A stretch of DNA of 64,000 nt from Gordionus sp. m RMFG-2023. Its lineage: Eukaryota > Nematomorpha > Gordioida > Chordodea > Parachordodidae. The notes beneath the pieces were generated by a model, which saw only the letters and a list, made by a program, of their open reading frames with translations, was not told where the DNA came from and ran no database searches. Positions 1 to 12,374 of this stretch are shown here, one piece after another; position 1 is the stretch's first letter, and each line of letters starts with the position of its first letter. The stretch is from positions 39,418,508-39,482,507 of the forward strand of contig NC_088776.1 of NCBI RefSeq assembly GCF_954871325.1, read 5' to 3'. The translations under genes and the position numbers were made by a program.

Positions 1-170
1 AAGTGTTCTAGGTATATGTTTTTGTGTTGTATTATTGATATTATTATATTTGTTATTATTGATATTTATTAATATTTTTTTAAAAAAATCGAATTTGTGA
101 TATTATGAATTATTATATTTTTTGCTTTTGGTTAATGTTATAAATAGTTCAAAGTATAATGTTAGAAGTT
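1..170. repeat. Inverted copy of LTR-like repeat
   Basis: This stretch is the reverse complement, with small differences, of the LTR-like repeat at about 1907-2145, which also occurs near 6640-6870. It is a stray copy of the end repeat of the neighbouring Ty3/gypsy-like fossil, in the opposite orientation. It is cut by the window edge, so its left limit is unknown. Confidence 0.65.
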
Positions 171-531
171 TATGTATATGCATGCCAGAGTTGTTAAACG
201 CTATTTTTAAAAGTAGCGCGCTACCGCTATAGCTATTTGTCAAAAAAAGTAGCGCGCTACGGCTTTCGCTATTTGTCAAAAAAAATAGCGCGCTATTAGC
301 TACTTTTTTTCAAAAGTAGCTTTAGCTACTTTTAAGCTACTTTTTATAAAAAAAAATTTAGAAAAATTGAAACAAATTTTTTTTAATTTTTTTTTTGCTT
401 ATAATGTAAATGTATAATAAATAATATATAAAAATCAACATTTATAAATATAAAAATATAGTTAGTTTAGATTATAAAAAAATAAGCAATATAAATAAAT
501 ATTTATTTTAATTTGTTGCATTTTAATAATA

Positions 532-822
532 TCATTTCAATATTATCATCCCCAAGTCTAGAGCGACTATAAGCTTTGCTTTACTAAATAATCTCTCGAC
601 ACTAGCACTTGAGGGCAAGGGGATATTTAATTTTATATATAAATTTTTAATATATGAAAAATTATCAAAAATATTCGTTTCAATATTTTTTGATTGAAAA
701 AAAAGATCAATTAGATTTTCTATTAAATCATCTTTAATTTCAAAAAAATTATTTGAGGATGTCTTCGTGGTAGATACTCGGCAATCTATGTTTGTTGTAG
801 TAAGATTATTCAGCTTCGCCAT
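532..822 (-). pseudogene. hAT transposase C-terminal dimerisation domain, remnant
   Basis: The 96-codon frame carries the hAT C-terminal signature: hydrophobic YIKLNIPLPSSASVERLFSK followed by AKLIVA. This SSASxERLFS block is the dimerisation motif of hAT transposases (hATC domain). It lies 3' of the BED remnant in the same element and on the same strand. The region between them is only about 180 bp, against well over 1 kb in the copy at 40777-43264, so the RNase-H-like core has been lost. Confidence 0.88.
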
Positions 823-1004
823 TAGCCTATCGCAACCAAGGACAATGGCTGAACCGTGTCAATAATAAAATCAACAATTACTTTATCAGCCAATTTTTAT
901 GAAATATTGGCATGTTTATTATCAGTTAATTTGGTTTGGATAGTATTTGTTTTTTGAATGAAGATTCTCCTATACCAAAATTTTTTATATGTTTCTCTAT
1001 TTCC

Positions 1005-1286
1005 TTATAGCAAGTCTAATAAAATAAATAATATTATAATGTAAAAATAACAATTTACCTTTAGGTGTTTTTTCAGGTTATAGCTACTCGATTGATTTGA
1101 TGATATTTTCTTTTTACATTTTAAGCACAGGAATTTGAATCCAGTTGTTTTAATATTTATTTTAAAAAATTTTTCAAATCTAGGGAATGGGAAATCGTTA
1201 TTAGAGCTATTAAGTACATTTTCTTCCATTGAATCTTCCATGTCTGAATCATTTTCAAGGATTTGGTTATCCATGGGCGATGCCAT
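1005..1286 (-). pseudogene. hAT transposase N-terminal BED zinc-finger exon
   Basis: The frame opens with ATG at 1286. It encodes an acidic lead-in followed by a BED-type finger: FPFPRFEKFF, then C-x2-C (FLCLKCKK) and a distal KKHLK. The same finger starts the transposases at 8790 and 41133. In all three copies the codons for KKHLK are followed at once by a GT donor (AAAGGTAA), so the finger is most likely a separate first exon and the last residues of this reading frame are read-through into an intron. It binds DNA in the family. It is a fragment because the catalytic part is absent. Confidence 0.85.
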
Positions 1287-1575
1287 TTTAGATTATTAAC
1301 ACAGATTGAAAATATAAATTAAAAATTGAAAATATATTTAAATTTCAAAATTAAATAATAAATTATAAAAATTATAATTAATTATGATATTATATTTAAA
1401 TTTTCATGTTTATACTTACATTCATTATATTTTTTAAAAGTAAGCGAAGTAGCACGCTACTTAGCTACTTTTAAAAAAAGTAGCGCGCTAATTAAATAAT
1501 TTTAAAAAAAGTAGCGGCTATTAGCTATAGCTACCAAAAAAGATAGCGCGCTACTTTAACAACTCTGATGCATGC

Positions 1576-1906
1576 GTCATATTGTAAAAGGTAAATTAAT
1601 TAAAATATTTTTGATTTTATATATATAAATATTAATTTACATATGCAAATATGTTAAAAAATTTGAAAGTTATATAAATGAAAGGAATTGGCCATTTGAT
1701 ATTATTTTAGATCCAAGGAAAAGGGAGGAAAGGGATCCATCATTTAATAAAAAGTCTCATATGAATATTGGGATCAGAAATTTTGTTAATATCTAAAATC
1801 TAGGATTATGATTGATAGGAAAGAAGTGTATCTGGGATTATATTAAAAGAAAAATATAAAGAATATATTTTGGATATAATTTTCGAAAAAATGGTTGAAG
1901 ATTTCT
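1576..1906. other. AT-rich spacer, no gene seen
   Basis: Between the hAT element and the LTR-like repeat there is AT-rich sequence with a purine-rich patch near 1720. A short motif near 1850-1890 recurs after 6900, so part of this may be decayed retroelement flank. No coding potential was seen. Confidence 0.5.
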
Positions 1907-3256
1907 ATTGTAGCTCCAAAAAATAAATTATTATTCTTACAAAATACTAACTTTTACGATAGTTCCGAAAAATAAATTTCATTATTCTAGAAATTATTTA
2001 TTAACCAAAAGCAAAATACATAATAATTCATATAATCACAAATTCGATATTTTTAAAAAAATATTTAATAACTATTAATAACAATAAATATAATAATATC
2101 AATAATACAACACAAAAACATATACTTAGAACACCTCCCTTATTTTTCAGAGGTATTCTCAATATACTTTAAAAAAAACTATTTCTACTATTGTATTAAA
2201 CATTTAAAAACTATAATATTATGCGTTTTTATAAAAAACTATTAATTTCAAAATATTCTTCTTATTCGATCACCTCATTAATCGCCATTTCTGCGAATTC
2301 TTCTTGGACATCCTCGGTACCCACATAGTCTTGGGAATAATTGATGGTCTTTTCACCTTCTATTCATATATCTTTTTCATGGGAATCTTCCGGATGTTGA
2401 AATTTTTTCTTTTATCTATGAGCACCAACGATATGTTCTTACTTAACATTAATTTGGGGGTAGCTTAAGGGGCAGCTTGAGATATGATCTGAACAAGTTG
2501 AATCTCTTGCATTGTTCCAGGATTATGAAAAATTGATTTGATTGGATGGACAATTAACTGCGTTGTGTTATCCCACATACATAACACGTTAAATGAAACT
2601 GTGGAAATAGTGTAGACCTTTGAAATCTAGGCATTGATTGTACATGAATTGGTACTGTCAAAGAATTTTTTTTCTTTTACCCCAGATCTCTCAGGAACTT
2701 GATTAGAAAGCTCCCCACGCTTTCTATAATGAGCTACCCATAGGTGCTTACTTGTAGCATAACATTTGCTAATTTTAAATAGTAGGTTTCCATCAGTTAA
2801 TAATTAATAAATACTAAATTTTTTATTTAATCCAAAACTGTTATCTCTGCTACGACCGAGGATCTCATCGAGGGATTCTACCTACGCCAACGATTAGTCA
2901 TAAACATAGTAAAATACAATTATCTTAGCTTTATTTTTTCAATATCCGAAACCCCGTAATTGAACATCCTATGCATAGTATAGACTTTGGCCATTGTGTT
3001 TATAATGTTAGCGCTAAAAGGGAACTTGAATCTCAATCAACAAAAAAATAGCAAGAATTAATGACTTTATATAATTGTGATTTACTAATATTATATTTTT
3101 TTGCTATTATTATAACTTACCTTGAAATAAATTGTCGATATAACGAAATTATAATATTATTAAATTAACACGTGCAAATTTTATTTATAAATTACACACA
3201 AACAAAACAAAACTCTATTTCAATTTTGTATTATTTTAAAAAATAATGTTAATAAA

Positions 3257-3625
3257 GGTTAATGATGCTTACTACCTTAAGGTACTACCTATCAAATTTT
3301 AATTTTGTTCATTTTTCATTTGGATAAACACTACCAAATATATTTATAATATATATTTGAAAAATCGTGATTTTTGGAAAGCCTCTATGGCCTAGTAGGC
3401 AAGAGCTTAATCCCGGGAATATGTTTTTTTTCTTATTCTAACTTGGTGGTTCCATCCTTGGGGGGATAATATATAGGAGGCCGGACTCGACCACGTGATT
3501 CCATATTAATATATTAAATAATAAGGGTCTTATTACATTTTAATAAATTTTGGTCGGTATTTAGCAAATTAGGTTGGTATCTAGAATATTTCCATACATT
3601 CACTTGGTAGTAAGCATCATTAACC
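3257..3625. mobile_element. 369-bp MITE with perfect 20-bp TIRs and 9-bp target duplication
   Basis: The left end GGTTAATGATGCTTACTACC (3257-3276) is the exact reverse complement of 3606-3625. Both sides are flanked by GTTAATAAA (3248-3256 and 3626-3634), a 9-bp direct duplication. Nine bases is the duplication length of Mutator-like (MULE) transposons. No protein is encoded. Unusually for a MITE, the centre carries a tRNA-like segment with A and B boxes (see next entry). It sits inside the gypsy-like fossil. Confidence 0.85.
3380..3500 (+). promoter_or_regulatory. tRNA-like segment with pol III A and B boxes
   Basis: TGGCCTAGTAGG at 3388-3399 fits the A-box consensus TRGCNNAGYNGG exactly, and GGTTCCATCC at 3448-3457 is close to the B-box GGTTCRANYCC. 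Their starts are 60 bp apart, within the range pol III tolerates. The segment from GCCTCTA onward reads like the 5' half of a tRNA. This is the head of a tRNA-derived SINE or a captured tRNA gene, lying between the inverted repeats of the MITE. Transcription is inferred only. Confidence 0.6.
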
Positions 3626-6600
3626 GTTAATAAACATTATGTTTTTATATTAATTACATTTTTATTTTATCCACCTTAACCTTATCATTTCTTTTATTTT
3701 GATAATACTGTATTTATAACCTTTTTTATAAACATTACTATTTAAACACCATTAATAGTTTTTATAAATTTTGCTCACTTGTCTTTATTCCACCATTTCA
3801 TCAAATTAAATTAAATTTTGCAATGTATTCCCTCAATTTATATTATACTCCCTTCTTTATCATCTAACTTTTCTCCTTTTCAATTTTTTAAACTAAATTT
3901 TTTCTTATCTATTATCTTATCACCATTTGCTGTTTTTTTATAATTATATTTTCAACAATATACAAAATTTTTCCCTATAAAAAGTTTAAAACCAACTTCA
4001 CATTTGAATCTACATTTTATAAATTTGTATGTACTTCAATAAAATACAATTTTACCACTTAACAACATTCAAAATGAACTATCAATATAATTTCACCAAA
4101 TTTTATATGTGATATCAAATCCTCTTCAAAATTGTACTAAGTGATCCATACTCAATTTACCCCTAAATAATTTATATGTATATAATTTAAAAGATTTAAT
4201 TTTACATACCAATTTTTATTCAGCTCGATCTCTTAATTGATCACAGTGTCTTACCACTACACTTTGATTTTCTATTATTACCAAACACAATTTTTATTTC
4301 TCCAAATTTTCTACCACTCTGTTCTTTCCCCATTTTTTACTTTTTCTATACACTCTAACCCACACTAATTGATTCACAATGTATTTTACTTGATCATTAT
4401 TCTCCTGAATCTCAACAATTTCTGTAGGTTTTAACATATCTAAAAATATATTTATTTTTCTACCCAATAATTTTTCCGCAGGTTATTTACCAACCATAGC
4501 ATCATTATAATACAACTGCAATATTCACATCTCCCCTCGGTCTTCTCTAGTTTTTATTAACCAATTTTTTACTATAGCCACCATCTTCTCAGCCTGTTCA
4601 TTTGAACTAGAATGATAAGGTGGTGCAACTATATGATTTATATTTAATTTCACACAAATATTTTTAATTCCCGTACTAATAAATTCTAGACCACCATCCG
4701 ATACCATAATTTTCGGAATTCCAAATCTTGAAAATATTTTTTTACACTATTTCATCACAATTCCCGTGGTTAATTTATGCACTTTATAAAATAAATTAAA
4801 ACCTTTTCCACTCAAAGAAATCTAAGTGAATTCTTTCCCGCGGTCCTTTGGTTTTCGGCCAACTACTATTTATAATTTCCGATCCATTCAATTGTTTTAC
4901 TCTCATTTTATCTTTAATTATAGGTCCATTTGTCCATAATTGGTTAAATTAATCATACCCCATAACAGATATTATTGCCCCTGTATCCAATAACATCGAA
5001 ATATCTTTATTATCTACATTCACTTTTACCCTTGGACATTCATCATATTTATTATCTTCTAACGTTAAAATCGGTAAATTAGATATTTGTGTATTCCCTT
5101 GGGTTAAATTTCCCAACATATATTTATAATTCCCATAATTTCTATTTCCATTTCCTCCATTTTTTATTTCAGTATTAACATTCATTGTATTTTCACATAT
5201 AATATTATTCATTTGATTCACTGGATTCTTTGATGTAACTCCTCCAAATTTTTTAATTTCACTATTATACAGTCATCCTACTGTACAATATTTCGCACAA
5301 TGTCCAATATTAGGGCATTTAAAACAAGTTATATGTCCCACATTGTTTCTTTCATGTGTATTTTTCCGCTCATTTTTTAAATATTATTCAGCTGGAAATG
5401 CTTTGATCTTTGTTCATTTTTATAACATTTGTCTTGATTATATCCAAAATTTCTACAATTCTCACACGAAGTCATTTTTGTTTTTCATCTAACAGCTTAT
5501 ATGCTTGAACGTAACAATCTTCTGCATTGTGTCCTTTATTTCCACATTAACATATCTTTGGTAACATCCTTTGATTCTTTCTTTCATTACATTCTCTGCT
5601 TATATGACCATACTTTCCACAATTATAACATGCTCCCTTTTGCCCCGTCCTATAAGATTGATTCCTACTATATTCAACTCTATATCCATTTCCCCCTCTA
5701 TTATTTCCATAATTTTGATATGTTCCTTTTTTTTCATTTTTCTCCTCCAATTCTTTTATTTTTATTTTCATTTCAGCCATTTCTACTTTCAATATTTCTT
5801 TTCTCTTTTCTAACTCATCTTTCTCTATATTTTATTTCCATTTCCTCTATTTCTTTCCTTTCAAATTCCCATTCTTCTCTCATTTCCCTTTTCATTTTTT
5901 CAATTTCAATCTCTTTTTTCTTTTTCCATTTTTTTAATTTCGTTTTTTTTTTGCATTTTTATTTTCCATATCAATTTCATCTTTTCCTTTTCAGAATCTC
6001 TAATGATACATGGTTTATTAATATTAATTTCAAATTTTCTTTTTTCAAAATCGCTAAAGATATCTGTTTTTAATATTCCGCTTTTTTTTCATCAAATTTC
6101 ACAATACACATTTCATTAAATAAATTTTCCATTTATTTTTTAAATTCTCCAATTTTTTCATTTTTCTCCATTTCCATTTGTTTCAATATTCTTATTCTAT
6201 TTATATCTTTATTTCCATTCCTTTTCTTATACCAAAAATAAACTATAACCCATAATATTAAGATTATCGCTATAGTAAATACCTAATTGAGAAAAATTTT
6301 TAATTTCAAAATAATTGTTTGTTTAATATTTTTCCTATTCAGCATCTTTAAATTTTATTTTTATCCAAAAAAACCTTTTAAATACCAAATTAAATTTTAT
6401 TTATAACAAACTAATTAATAATTTTACTAAAAATAATTTTTAAATGATAAAAAATAAGCTAATGCAATTATTTACCAAAATCACTATTAAACAATACATT
6501 AAATTTCAACAGAACAAAATTTTACCTTTTATTTCGAATTTCCTTTTTTATTTTCTAATGGTACATGATCGTATATTTTTATATTTTTATTGCATCAAAT

Positions 6601-6954
6601 TTTTCCCAAGTGTCTTCTCCGTGTTTGGAAAATCGGCACCATTTTTACGATAGCTCCGAAAAATAAATTATTATTCTTAAAAAATACTTAACTTTTACGA
6701 TAGTTCCGAAACATAAATTTTATTATTCTATAAAGTATTTATAACCATAAGCAAAAAATATAATAATTCTTATAATCACAAATTCGATTTTTATAAAATA
6801 TATTATATAATTATCAATAATAATAAATATAATAATATCAATAATAACAAAGATATACCTAGAACAAAGATAATTTATATAATAAAACTATATCATTATT
6901 TGTCAAGAAAATGTTAAAAGAAAAAAATAAAGAATACATTTTGGATATAATTAA

Positions 6955-7265
6955 AAAAAACATTTGACTGACTTACTCTTTGTAATATTCTGTCCAATCA
7001 ACCACAATGATTTAGCCCAATCAACTACAATGATGCTGGATTGATTTTGCCAAACTTAAGATAAGAATGATAATGACTGACCAATGATGCTACGGATCAA
7101 TCAATGGATTTTACCAAGCTTAAGATAAGAATAATCATGACTGACCAATGATGCTATTGATCAATCAAGCTATGATTTACTAACCATAAAGATTTAATGA
7201 CTCAACAGTACAATATCAATCAAGCTATGACCCACACACCGTTTAAATGATAATCAACAGCACAA
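6955..7265. repeat. Degenerate tandem repeat, unit about 65 bp
   Basis: About three imperfect units share the pattern AATGATGCT, then GGATTGATTTT-like sequence, AAGATAAGAAT and ATGACTGACC. They start near 7030, 7085 and 7148, with more eroded copies on either side. No open frame was seen. Confidence 0.75.
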
Positions 7266-7794
7266 TGACAACTATTACGTATGGTTAAGAGAAAATAAGG
7301 AACTTATTGAAACAGAATAAAGAAAATTTAATGAAAATAAATAATTATAATAATTATTGTTGATCATTTATTAGAATTTTGTTGACATTAACTTAGATTA
7401 TATATATATATGTAAGTTGTATATACCCCAGTTTGATTTCTCAAGAAAGGGGGGGGGGGGCGTCTGTATTGTATTTGTTGATTTGTAATTGACAAATATG
7501 GACGTTATTTAAAATATTTTCGAGAAGATAATATATTATTATTAATTGTCTTTGTTTTAAATCAGGTGATTAGCCGTATTTTAAACAGTAATAAAAATTT
7601 AGATGATCATATGAAATTTGGGTTGTTTTTGATATAAATTTATATTGAATGTGAAATAAAAACCAGTTACCATTTCTTATATTACTACTCTAACGTTTTT
7701 CTGTTAATAATTCTCTATCGTTGTACGTTAAGAAATTTTTAAAAAAATAAATTTTGAGTGTTTTTTATTTTTGGCGCCATATTTTTAACGGTCA
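7266..7794. other. AT-rich spacer with an 11-base G run
   Basis: No gene was seen. A run of G at about 7450 and a short (TA) tract near 7400 are the only marked features. Confidence 0.5.
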
Positions 7795-8050
7795 ATAGCT
7801 GGTAAACGGTGATAGTACAAATCGAACTGAAAACGGCACAAATCATCCTCTATCGACCTATACACTTTTTATTTTTAAATTCAGAAGTTGGGGGGCTGTC
7901 GTGAAGTTTGACCCCCATTTTGTTCTTTGAATATCTCAAAAACGGTGATGGTACAAATCGAACTGAAAACGGTTCAAATAGGGTACAAATCAGTCCAACT
8001 GATAAACCATTGAAAACCCAAAAGTGGGGGGCCAACTTCACGGACCTTAA
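7795..8050. repeat. Tandem dimer, unit about 135 bp
   Basis: The phrase AACGGTGATRGTACAAATCG recurs at about 7807 and 7941. Both halves run on to a matching GGGGGGC...AACTTCACG-like end. The short reading frames on both strands here are by-products of the duplication and show no protein family. Confidence 0.65.
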
Positions 8051-8129
8051 TTTATTTTATGTTTGTAGATATCATTGTCTTTATGAATAGAGCATAGATG
8101 ATAACATGATATGATTATTTTTTTAAATT

Positions 8130-8330
8130 ACAAAGTTTTTATTATGGTGATAAAAAAAAAAATTTTTTTTCACAATGTGGCCGGGTTTGGGTAAAGATAT
8201 TGAAAAGATTATTAAAAAAAATGTATTCCCTATATTAACATTTGAATAATAAAAAAATCTGTTTCTATTTTATCAATGTGGCCTGATATGGATAAATTTT
8301 TTGAAATTTGTGTTGGACATTATAAACGAC
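8130..8330. repeat. Diverged direct repeat, spacing about 100 bp
   Basis: AATGTGGCCGGGTTTGGGTAAA near 8175 is echoed by AATGTGGCCTGATATGGATAAA near 8276, each preceded by T-rich sequence. This is an old dimer of unknown origin. The following 450 bp, up to the hAT remnant, are AT-rich without a recognisable feature. Confidence 0.45.
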
Positions 8331-8784
8331 TTTACCATTTGACATTGTTTGTTGAAAACTGTATATTTAAAAAAAATTAAAAATTATAATGTCTGATATT
8401 TTTAATATTACAATATCTTTAAGTTATTTAATTATATTTTTATTTCGTCTAAAATAGTTTGAGACTGTTAAGATGAGACGAAATAGCCCGTTTCACGATG
8501 GTCGTTTAGCAAAAAATACGGAACCTTTTTATTAAGTTTTTTTCATAATTTTTATCTATATTTTTCAAATTATTCTTTTTTATCAATATTTTTTTAAAAT
8601 TTACATCATTATAAAATTATAATATATTTGAAATTCTAATATTTTATTTTTACATCTTACTAGTATAAAATTAAAACATTCATATATAATAATCAATTGA
8701 ATAAATAATATTTTTCTTAAGGTTGTATTATTTAATGATGCAGTGATTATCCTTAATTGAAATTTTGTAAGTCAGACATATGAT

Positions 8785-10172
8785 ATTAATGAAATGGAAG
8801 GTACCCTGGGAGAAAATGTTTTTGATAACAATAATAAAAATTTTCCATTTCCAAAGTTTGAAAATAAAATTAATGTAAAAAACAAATGCTGGCTACAAAT
8901 TTATATGTTCCAACTGTAAAAAAATATATCCTTAAATAATTCTAGCAGCTATAACCTCAAAAAACACCTAAAGGTAATTGTCATTTTTAAATTCTATAGT
9001 ATTTGTATTTTGTAAAAATGTTCATGCCAACAGTTTTAAAGAATAGAAAAACATCTAATTTTGGTATAGCGGAGACTACATTCAAAAAGACCAATTCAAT
9101 TCAGGCTAAATTGATTAATAATATTGCATATGCCAATATTTCTCAGAAATTGATAAAGTTATTGTCGATTTTATAATTGATGCAGTTCATCCATAATTTA
9201 CCATGATGATTAAACCTCTATCCCCTTGTAAAACAATTTTTTGTCGCCAGACACTAATGATTGAGATAACAGGCAAAGATGTTCTAGTTAGAACCATAAA
9301 AACGACTTCCATTGATAATTTTTTTGAAAAAAAAGGATACTAATTGTTGTAGCAATTAGAAAAAAGAAGAAATAAATTTAATATAATATACTAAATGTCA
9401 GTCATTTTTATGACATGAATAATTAATTTTCCTTGGGGAAAGAAGAGGGAAGGGGAGATCACGGGATGCCAGCTGGGGAGAACAAAGAATGGATGAGATT
9501 GTGAAGATTTCAGTTATTGGTTATGTGTTTGCATATTAATATTAATGTTTATATTATCGTTTATGATATTATGAATAAATTGGACGTTCACCATTGGAAG
9601 TTTATAGTTTGGACTTTTAAAATAATATAACAGAAAATTCCCTAGACGCTTTTTTTAAATCTAAAAATACAAATTAGTAATTTTGATGATTTTTCTTATA
9701 TTAAAAATATGTATATAAAATTAAATACTGCCTTGCGCCCAAGTGATAGTGTTGAGATATTATTTAGTAAGGCGAAACTTATACTTTCTGATCGTCGCTC
9801 TAGACGATGATAGTATAGAAACGATTTAAAAAAAATGAATTACCATAAATAGTTATTTTTATTACATATATTATAGTCATTTTACATAAATTTTTTTATA
9901 ATCATAACTAACTATATTTAAATATTTATAAATGATGATTATATGAATTATATACTATGCAATTGCATTATAAGCAAAAAGTAAAACAAATTTATTTCCT
10001 TATTTTTTTTATAAAAAGTACCCTAAAAAGTAGTCAAAGATACTTTTAAAAAATAGCAGCTAATAGTGCGCTACTTTTTTTGATGGGTAGCGATAGCGGT
10101 AGCGGGCTAATTTTTTGACAAATAGCGATATCGGTAGCGCGCTACTTTTAAAAGTAGGGTTTAACAACTCTG
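8785..10172 (+). mobile_element. hAT transposon remnant (family A, copy 2)
   Basis: The right end reads GGTTTAACAACTCTG, matching the terminal repeat of copy 1, and is preceded by several TAGCG/GCGCTAC subterminal motifs (10060-10150). Coding remnants are on the plus strand: a start with FPFPKFE and a BED-like zone near 8790-8970 ending in a conserved AAAGGTAA donor, a middle piece near 9150-9290, and an SLRPSDSVEILFSKAKLILS-like C-terminus near 9730-9800. I could not find a left terminal repeat, so the 5' end is lost. It is more decayed than copies 1 and 3. Confidence 0.8.
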
Positions 10173-11330
10173 GTAATTTGCCTCCTTCATAATGGTCCAT
10201 ATAATTATTCTTATCTAGCCTAAATATTACAATAAAAATAATTAATCTATAAATGAAATGATATTATTTGTAATTATAAAACAATATCTTCTATTCAAAA
10301 AATGTCAATATCTTAGGCTTCTTGACATTTTTTTAAAGAATGACGTTGTAATGCTATAATTAAATATATTAATTTAAAAAATTATATTTATAAATATCTA
10401 AAATTGATATATTATTAAATATAAAATTAGTTAGTATAAAATATACCAAGTCAACGAACGTTTCTTCATATACCATTCTAATTTTATCTTTTTTTGAAAT
10501 TAAGGTCTTTGTCTTTTAAATAAAATACATATTACTTTTCTACTATATAAATTTATTTTTTAAAATGTTTACAAATAATTAAATAATTTTTTTATTTGAT
10601 AAAAATATTATTACGTGATACGTGATATTAAGCGCACTAGCCCTAAAATGTTATATATATATATATAACAGAGCAACGCTTGGTTCTCTCATGAAAGAAC
10701 TCATCTAACTGGGAGAAAAGATGGGAAATAATTAAATAATTAAGAGGACCATCCACGTTTTTTGGGCAGGCTGCAATTACCTGTGCGTGCAAGAGGCAAA
10801 GCCCCTTAATTAAACGCCCATGGGAAAATAAAAAGAGAGGTAAAAAGCCGATGCCCGATTAAATAAAATTTGATAATTAGTATTGAGAGAAACCTTAAAA
10901 TAAGTATGAATAAATAATACAGATTCGGCTTGAATGAATATATAACATAATGTTAGGATAATATTTTAAAATAAGGTTTAAGACTTACGTTGAGCAAAAT
11001 AAATCGAATAACCATCCAATTAGTGTACAATGTTAGGTTTATGAATATAAAAAATACGTAGTAAACTTTGAAATTGAACTTGAAATAGTAGAAGAGGAGA
11101 AAAGGAATAACTGATCCCCCAAAAGGATGGAATAATTATATAAGGAAACTATCGGTTTATAAGGTAGTTGGTTTTTATTTTAAGAAGTTTGTTAATGGAA
11201 CTTTTGTTATTATTTAAATGTGTAAACTGAGTTAGACTTATATTCATGTTTAAATTCTATAATATAATTTTATTTAGCCAGTAAGTTTTGTAATTACAAA
11301 TCTTTTGGTTTTATATATTGGAAGCCAACT
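10173..11330. other. Spacer with a GC-richer island, no gene seen
   Basis: Mostly AT-rich sequence. A (TA)n tract near 10655 is followed by a GC-richer stretch (about 10670-10850) with no open frame and no inverted-repeat partner. It could be the end of an unrecognised mobile element. Confidence 0.4.
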
Positions 11331-11665
11331 AAGGGCTTCATAAGCCAAGTTGGTTCCCGAATGTATCAAAATATATTAGCGAATAACTGAATTCTTCTTT
11401 TTTTCAGTTGTACTGCGACTGGAGTGTGTTTGGATAGTTTCCATAAACTAACATTTAAAATAACTTTAGGATATATATGGCTGTTAATAAGTCTCAGACA
11501 TCTGTTAACAAAAACTTGAAGTATTTTTATTCTGAGTTTTATTAACATCCCAAGTATCACTTCCATATAAAAGAATGAGGATGATCATGGAATTAAACAA
11601 CAAAGTCTACCTTTAACCGATATTTCCCTTGTCATCCATAATTTAAGATATTTGTAAAACACTGA

Positions 11666-11956
11666 TTATGCATGTTTAAATCTCATTTCTACCTCGCTCT
11701 TTATATGACTTATGTTATCCAAATTTACCCCCAGATACTTGAATACCTTAACCAAACTAATCCCTAACCTTTCATTAGTGTGACTTGGATTTTTCTCTGC
11801 CCATGGAGAGGGCATAGTGACTGTTTTTTTCAAGTTGATCACAAGCCCGATTTCTCCACTATATGATTTAAGTATATCAAGGTTACATGAAGCTTCTTCC
11901 ATGGATTTAGTAATGATTACTATATCGTCTGCATAGGAGATAATGCGGTGTTTCAT
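11666..11956 (-). pseudogene. LINE reverse transcriptase fragment with YADD
   Basis: The 96-codon frame begins just before the catalytic SYADDIVIIT block, the RT palm motif C, and runs through an LGVNL-type motif (motif E region) into the thumb start. It lies downstream of the fragment at 12375-12698 on the same strand; the stretch between them, containing RT motifs A and B, is broken by stops and frame changes. Confidence 0.85.
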
Positions 11957-12374
11957 ATGGAGGTTATCCTGCCAGGATAAACTATGATTTTATTCATGAC
12001 AATATTAAATAGAATATAGGACACATCCTTGCTTAACTCCTATTCGTACGATAAAAGAAGGAGATTAAACGTTCTCCACTTTAAAGGTAGACTTTAGCGA
12101 GCCATAATGATTACTAAGGATTTTTACTATATTCAAGTCTACACCACTGTCCGTTAAGATTTTCCAAAGAACTTCAGTTTAATACAATCGAATGCCTTCC
12201 TAAAATCTACGAAGATGAACAATAGAGGTAGTTTATATCTAAAGCTTTTCTGTAGGTAATTTTTAGAGCTAAAATAGGCTGAAAGATGTTTCTGCCAGGT
12301 CTATAAGCACAATATTGTTGGATAGTAGGTGATTTGTAGACATTAGTATTCGATTTTTTAAAAGTACTAATACT

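Larger units (their letters stand above)
186..1567 (-). mobile_element. hAT transposon, internally deleted (family A, copy 1)
   Basis: The element begins CAGAGTTGTTAAA and ends TTTAACAACTCTG, a 13-bp terminal inverted repeat. It is flanked on both sides by the exact 8-bp duplication ATGCATGC (178-185 and 1568-1575), the hallmark of hAT insertion. Both subterminal zones carry repeated copies of the palindrome TAGCGCGCTA (near 213, 248, 285, 1480 and 1545), probably transposase binding sites. Only the BED-finger start and the C-terminal dimerisation region of the transposase remain, on the minus strand; the middle is missing, so this copy is non-autonomous. Two further copies lie at 8785-10172 and 40777-43264. 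Confidence 0.93.
1907..6870 (-). mobile_element. Ty3/gypsy-like LTR retrotransposon fossil
   Basis: This is an old, broken LTR element read on the minus strand. LTR-like direct repeats lie at about 1907-2145 and 6640-6870. Recognisable parts, in coding order, are a lysine/glutamate-rich gag region with CCHC zinc knuckles (about 5800-5240), an aspartic protease region with an LLDTGA-type active site (about 5080-4960) and an integrase core (about 4707-4525). The element carries many breaks and its two repeats have diverged, so it looks inactive and not recent. The MITE at 3257-3625 has inserted into it. The family call rests on the order of the parts and is good to the gypsy-like level only. 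Confidence 0.75.

Noticed and set aside
5501-6073. A 190-codon plus-strand frame rich in Phe, Ser and His
   Set aside because: It is the complement of the lysine/glutamate-rich gag part of the gypsy-like fossil. Its composition follows from that, and no family features are present.
11366-11566. Separate small gene downstream of the LINE
   Set aside because: Its position and content (CLRLINSHIYPK-type words) fit the C-terminal coding part of the same LINE.
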